Part shown: positions 29,594-32,116 of the stretch, piece by piece
Layout of the letters: every line of letters begins with the position of its first letter
Numbering within the stretch: position 1 is the stretch's first letter
Assembly (NCBI GenBank): GCA_964487555.1
Contig: CAZART010000057.1
Location: 1 to 32,116 of the forward strand
Reading direction: 5' to 3'
Length of the DNA stretch: 32,116 nucleotides
From: CAZART01 sp964487555
Lineage (GTDB): Bacteria; Bacteroidota; Rhodothermia; Rhodothermales; VXPQ01
Notes under the pieces: model-generated
The model's database searches: none
What the model was told of the DNA's origin: nothing
Seen by the model: only the letters and a program-made list of their open reading frames with translations
Position numbers and translations under genes: made by a program

Positions 29594-31951
29594 TCAACGG
29601 ACCTTGCGTAGCAGTAATGCAGTGGGTGTCTCGCCGAAATGCTGATGGAAGCAGCTGCTGAAGTATGCCAGGCTGTTGAAACCGACTGCATAAGCCACTT
29701 CCGAGACGTTACCTTGTCCTTGGCGAAGCAGCCGGACAGCCCGGTCCAGGCGAAATCGGCGTATGTAGGCCACCGGCGTCGTACCGGTCTCGTCCCGCAG
29801 GCGACGGTGGAGCTGTTGCCGGCTCAGGGCCACCTTCTCCGCGAGCATCTCCACGGAGAATTGCGGATCCGACAGATGCTGCTCGATGACCTCGCACACG
29901 CGGGCCTCGAACGTGGACTGCGTCTCGATCGGGGCCGTCTCCGGACGAAGCCGGTCCCGCAATCGGTGCTGACGTGCGATCAGGTTGCCAACCTGGAGGC
30001 GAAGCGCCCCCGGATCGAACGGTTTCACGAGGTACGCGTCAGCGCCGGTTTCGAGGCCCGCGATGCGATCGTCGAGCGCCGCGCGGGCGGTGAGCAGAAC
30101 GAGCGGGATCGACCATGTCGATGGATCTTCACGGAGGGCGCGGCCCATCGCCAGCCCGTCCATCCTCGGCATCATCACGTCCGCGAGGATCAGGTCGGGG
30201 AGGGCCGCCTTCGCCGCGTCGAAACCTTTTTCGCCGTCCGCCGCCTCCAGCACACGGTAAGCCGGTGCCAGAATGGACCGGATAAAGGCGCGCATGTCGG
30301 CGTTGTCCTCCACGACGAGGATCGTCGTGCGATCCTCCCCTCGCATGGGGCGTAGGTCGTCCGCGAAAGGGTAGGGATCGGATCGTTCCGCCCTGCCGTA
30401 GATGGGCCCGTTTCCTCGATCATTCGCCCCCTCACCGGGCTTGCACGTCTCCCCGGCATCCTCCCCTCCCGGNNNNNNNNNNNNNNNNNNNNNNNNNNNN
30501 NNNNNNNNNNNNNNNNNNNNNNNNNNNNNNNNNNNNNNNNNNNNNNNNNNNNNNNNNNNNNNNNNNNNNNNNAGCCGCACCGTGGCCGGAAGCCGCACCG
30601 TGAACGTGCTGCCGCGTCCGGACTCGCTAACCGCGTGGACGGTGCCTCCGTGCAGCGCCACCAGTTCCTTGACGAGCGCCAGACCGATGCCCGTGCCCTC
30701 GTAGGTCCGCGTCGCCGCATCCTCCGCCTGGTAGAAACGGTCGAAGATGTGCCCCAGCTTTTCGGCGGGGATCCCCACGCCCGTGTCTTCGACGACGGCC
30801 TCGGCCCCCGTGGATGTGACCTCCACGCGGACCGACACCCGCCCGCCCGAGTCGGTGAACTTCAGTGCGTTAGAGAGCAGGTTGGCGAGCACTTTCTCGA
30901 ACTGCTCGGCATCGAACCGGACCTCACACGTCGGCACGTCGGCGTGAAATGAGAGGTCGACGCCTTCATAGGTCGCCAGCCCTTCGTAGAGCCGAACGTG
31001 GCGCCGAACGAAGGCGACGAGGTCGTGCGGGCGTCGGTCGAGCACAAGGCCCCGGGCTTCCAGCTTCGCGAGGTCGAGGATCTGGTTGACAAGCCGCAGC
31101 AATCGCTGCCCGTTGCGCTGCATCATCGCGAGCTGCTCGCGGACGTCCGATTCGAGCGTGCCGTTCGACTCCGCGACGAGCCGTTCCAGGGGTCCGACGA
31201 TGAGCGTGAGCGGCGTACGGAGCTCGTGGCTGACGTTCGCAAAAAAGCGGCTTTTCGCCTCATCGAGCGCACGAAGCTGCCGGGCCTGGTCCTCGATCCG
31301 CGCGTTCTGCGCCTGGAGCGTGTACGCCATTTCCTGCGAAGAACGCATCGCAGCTTCGGCCTCACGCCGAGCCTTCGAGAGCACGACGAGGGCATGATCC
31401 TTTCCGTTTTCGATCAGCCGCATGAGGATATAGATCCCGGCCGTGAAACCCAGGTGCAGCAGGATCGAGATCGGGATCTCCAGGTGCCCGGCCAGAAAGT
31501 CGGGAAACGCCACGCCGTTGCGCTCAAGGACGAATAGCACGAGGATTTCGGCGAGGACGAGGAGTACCCATACCAGCGAGGACCGCTTGCCGGCCAGCAA
31601 CAGCGCCACGATCGGCGCCACGACAAGCCACGTCGTCAGCACGCCCGTCGGCCCTCCACCGGTGACGACGAAGAAGGTATGAATGACGAAGGCCGTGCCG
31701 GCCAGGACGTTTCCTGTCAGAGCCACCGAGCCCGTCCACCGCAGCATCCAGGGCGAAATGATGTTGATCGCGCAAGCGACGCCCAGCAGTATCGCCCCGC
31801 TTGGGTAGCCCAGCTCGTGGACCGGCAGGATGTAAAACGCCGCGAAACAACCGACCAGGGGAAACAGAACCGTCAGGCGCGCCCTCCGGAAGGTGTCGAG
31901 ATCGTCCTGCAGGTGCGGAGGGATGAAGTAGGTGAGGAGAGCGTTCAGCAT
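29594..31951 (-). CDS. hybrid two-component regulator (histidine kinase, receiver, AraC) with membrane sensor
   Basis: A one-protein phosphorelay of 785 codons as assembled. Residues 20-180 hold about six membrane spans as the sensor, with no large periplasmic domain. A coiled segment (about 185-232) leads to HisKA, with the phospho-accepting His242 in NVSHELRTPL. The ATPase domain follows, with LLSNALKF, EDTGVGIP and GTGIGLALV. After the assembly gap comes a receiver (TTILVVEDNADMRAF, with the acceptor Asp in LILADVMMPRMDG and Lys in YLVKPFD), and finally an AraC helix-turn-helix pair (LAEKVALSRQQLHRRL, EVAYAVGFNSLAYFSSCFHQ). Such proteins control glycan-use genes in Bacteroidota, although most of those sense sugars with a beta-propeller ectodomain. 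The gap at 30473-30572 lies in the linker, so true length and frame continuity are not proven. Confidence 0.92.
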   Translation of the reverse strand: MLNALLTYFIPPHLQDDLDTFRRARLTVLFPLVGCFAAFYILPVHELGYPSGAILLGVACAINIISPWMLRWTGSVALTGNVLAGTAFVIHTFFVVTGGGPTGVLTTWLVVAPIVALLLAGKRSSLVWVLLVLAEILVLFVLERNGVAFPDFLAGHLEIPISILLHLGFTAGIYILMRLIENGKDHALVVLSKARREAEAAMRSSQEMAYTLQAQNARIEDQARQLRALDEAKSRFFANVSHELRTPLTLIVGPLERLVAESNGTLESDVREQLAMMQRNGQRLLRLVNQILDLAKLEARGLVLDRRPHDLVAFVRRHVRLYEGLATYEGVDLSFHADVPTCEVRFDAEQFEKVLANLLSNALKFTDSGGRVSVRVEVTSTGAEAVVEDTGVGIPAEKLGHIFDRFYQAEDAATRTYEGTGIGLALVKELVALHGGTVHAVSESGRGSTFTVRLPATVRXXXXXXXXXXXXXXXXXXXXXXXXXXXXXXXXXXPGGEDAGETCKPGEGANDRGNGPIYGRAERSDPYPFADDLRPMRGEDRTTILVVEDNADMRAFIRSILAPAYRVLEAADGEKGFDAAKAALPDLILADVMMPRMDGLAMGRALREDPSTWSIPLVLLTARAALDDRIAGLETGADAYLVKPFDPGALRLQVGNLIARQHRLRDRLRPETAPIETQSTFEARVCEVIEQHLSDPQFSVEMLAEKVALSRQQLHRRLRDETGTTPVAYIRRFRLDRAVRLLRQGQGNVSEVAYAVGFNSLAYFSSCFHQHFGETPTALLLRKVR
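30473..30572. other. assembly gap (100 N) within the hybrid regulator
   Basis: Exactly 100 N, the conventional size for a scaffold gap of unknown length. It lies in the linker between the kinase ATPase domain and the receiver. The reading frame on both sides is intact, but its real length is unknown. Confidence 0.98.
30573..30608. repeat. 18-bp imperfect tandem repeat at the gap edge
   Basis: AGCCGCACCGTGGCCGGA is followed directly by AGCCGCACCGTGAACGTG, sharing the first 12 bases. It abuts the N run, so the missing sequence may hold more copies of the repeat, which would explain why assembly failed here. Confidence 0.6.
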
Positions 31952-32116
31952 CGATACGCGCCTAAGAACGGTGGTTGCCGGCCATCATGACCTGGGCGAA
32001 CGGCCGAGCCCGAGAACATAGCCGGTTCACCGAGCGGATCCGCCATGCAAGGTATCGATTCTAGACGTGAATGGACAGCGCATGCCCGAGGATGCCGCCC
32101 CGACGACCCCACGGCC
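31952..32116. other. region upstream of the regulator, no gene seen
   Basis: These 165 bases before the regulator ATG carry no convincing frame. The promoter of the regulator should lie here, but I see no clear consensus. Confidence 0.4.

Overview
The window looks like a high-GC Bacteroidota-lineage genome, most likely Rhodothermota-like and marine. Three things point there: two exported proteins end in type IX secretion (T9SS) type A sorting domains; there is a one-piece hybrid histidine kinase/response regulator/AraC protein; and formylglycine sulfatases and Tat-exported enzymes are dense. The 100-N run at 30473-30572 shows this is a scaffolded draft, so some joins may be assembly artefacts. 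No rRNA, tRNA, CRISPR or intact insertion sequence was found.

Layout. 1-600 (minus): the 5' end of a sodium:solute symporter preceded by a 36-aa membrane peptide and a small hypothetical protein. 600-2160: poorly coding DNA with a possible small gene, a doubtful ORF and a fragment matching the C-terminus of the GTPase TypA/BipA. 2240-12363 (minus): a run of exported hydrolytic genes, namely a lipoprotein arylsulfatase (overlapped at its start by a UGA-interrupted lipoprotein ORF), a Tat-exported PhoD-like phosphatase, a DUF234-type ATPase, an FG-GAP/VCBS protein, a Tat-exported ManD/RspA-like sugar-acid dehydratase and an alpha/beta-hydrolase. Pieces of other sulfatases lie between these genes. 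12858-13289 (plus): a coiled-coil membrane protein built from seven 33-bp repeats, abutting a truncated ThuA-like gene. 13393-18634 (minus), with a divergent LysR gene at 18820: a coherent sugar-acid module of lactonase, GntP permease, IlvD/Edd dehydratase of L-arabinonate type and DHDPS-family aldolase. 19808-21508: a second sulfatase of SGSH-like type. 21865-22999: an overlapping pair of small genes, one a retropepsin-like protease, followed by a lipoprotein. 23178-24116: fragments of a sugar isomerase and a hexulose-phosphate-synthase-like gene meeting near a 14-bp palindrome. 24764-29142: two paralogous T9SS-sorted proteins flanking apolipoprotein N-acyltransferase and an IS91-type transposase tail. 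29594-31951: the hybrid two-component regulator.

Working model (inference): extracytoplasmic sulfatases, esterase and lactonase act on sulfated or esterified algal or sponge glycans. The resulting sugar acids enter through GntP, are dehydrated by the IlvD/Edd enzyme and are then processed by the aldolase-family enzyme under LysR control. The many gene remnants (TypA, sulfatases, ThuA, isomerase, HPS, transposase) mark a much rearranged accessory region. The most interesting uncharacterised items are the retropepsin pair, the T9SS paralog pair, the symporter micro-peptide, the hendecad-repeat membrane protein and the UGA-interrupted ORF coupled to the sulfatase.
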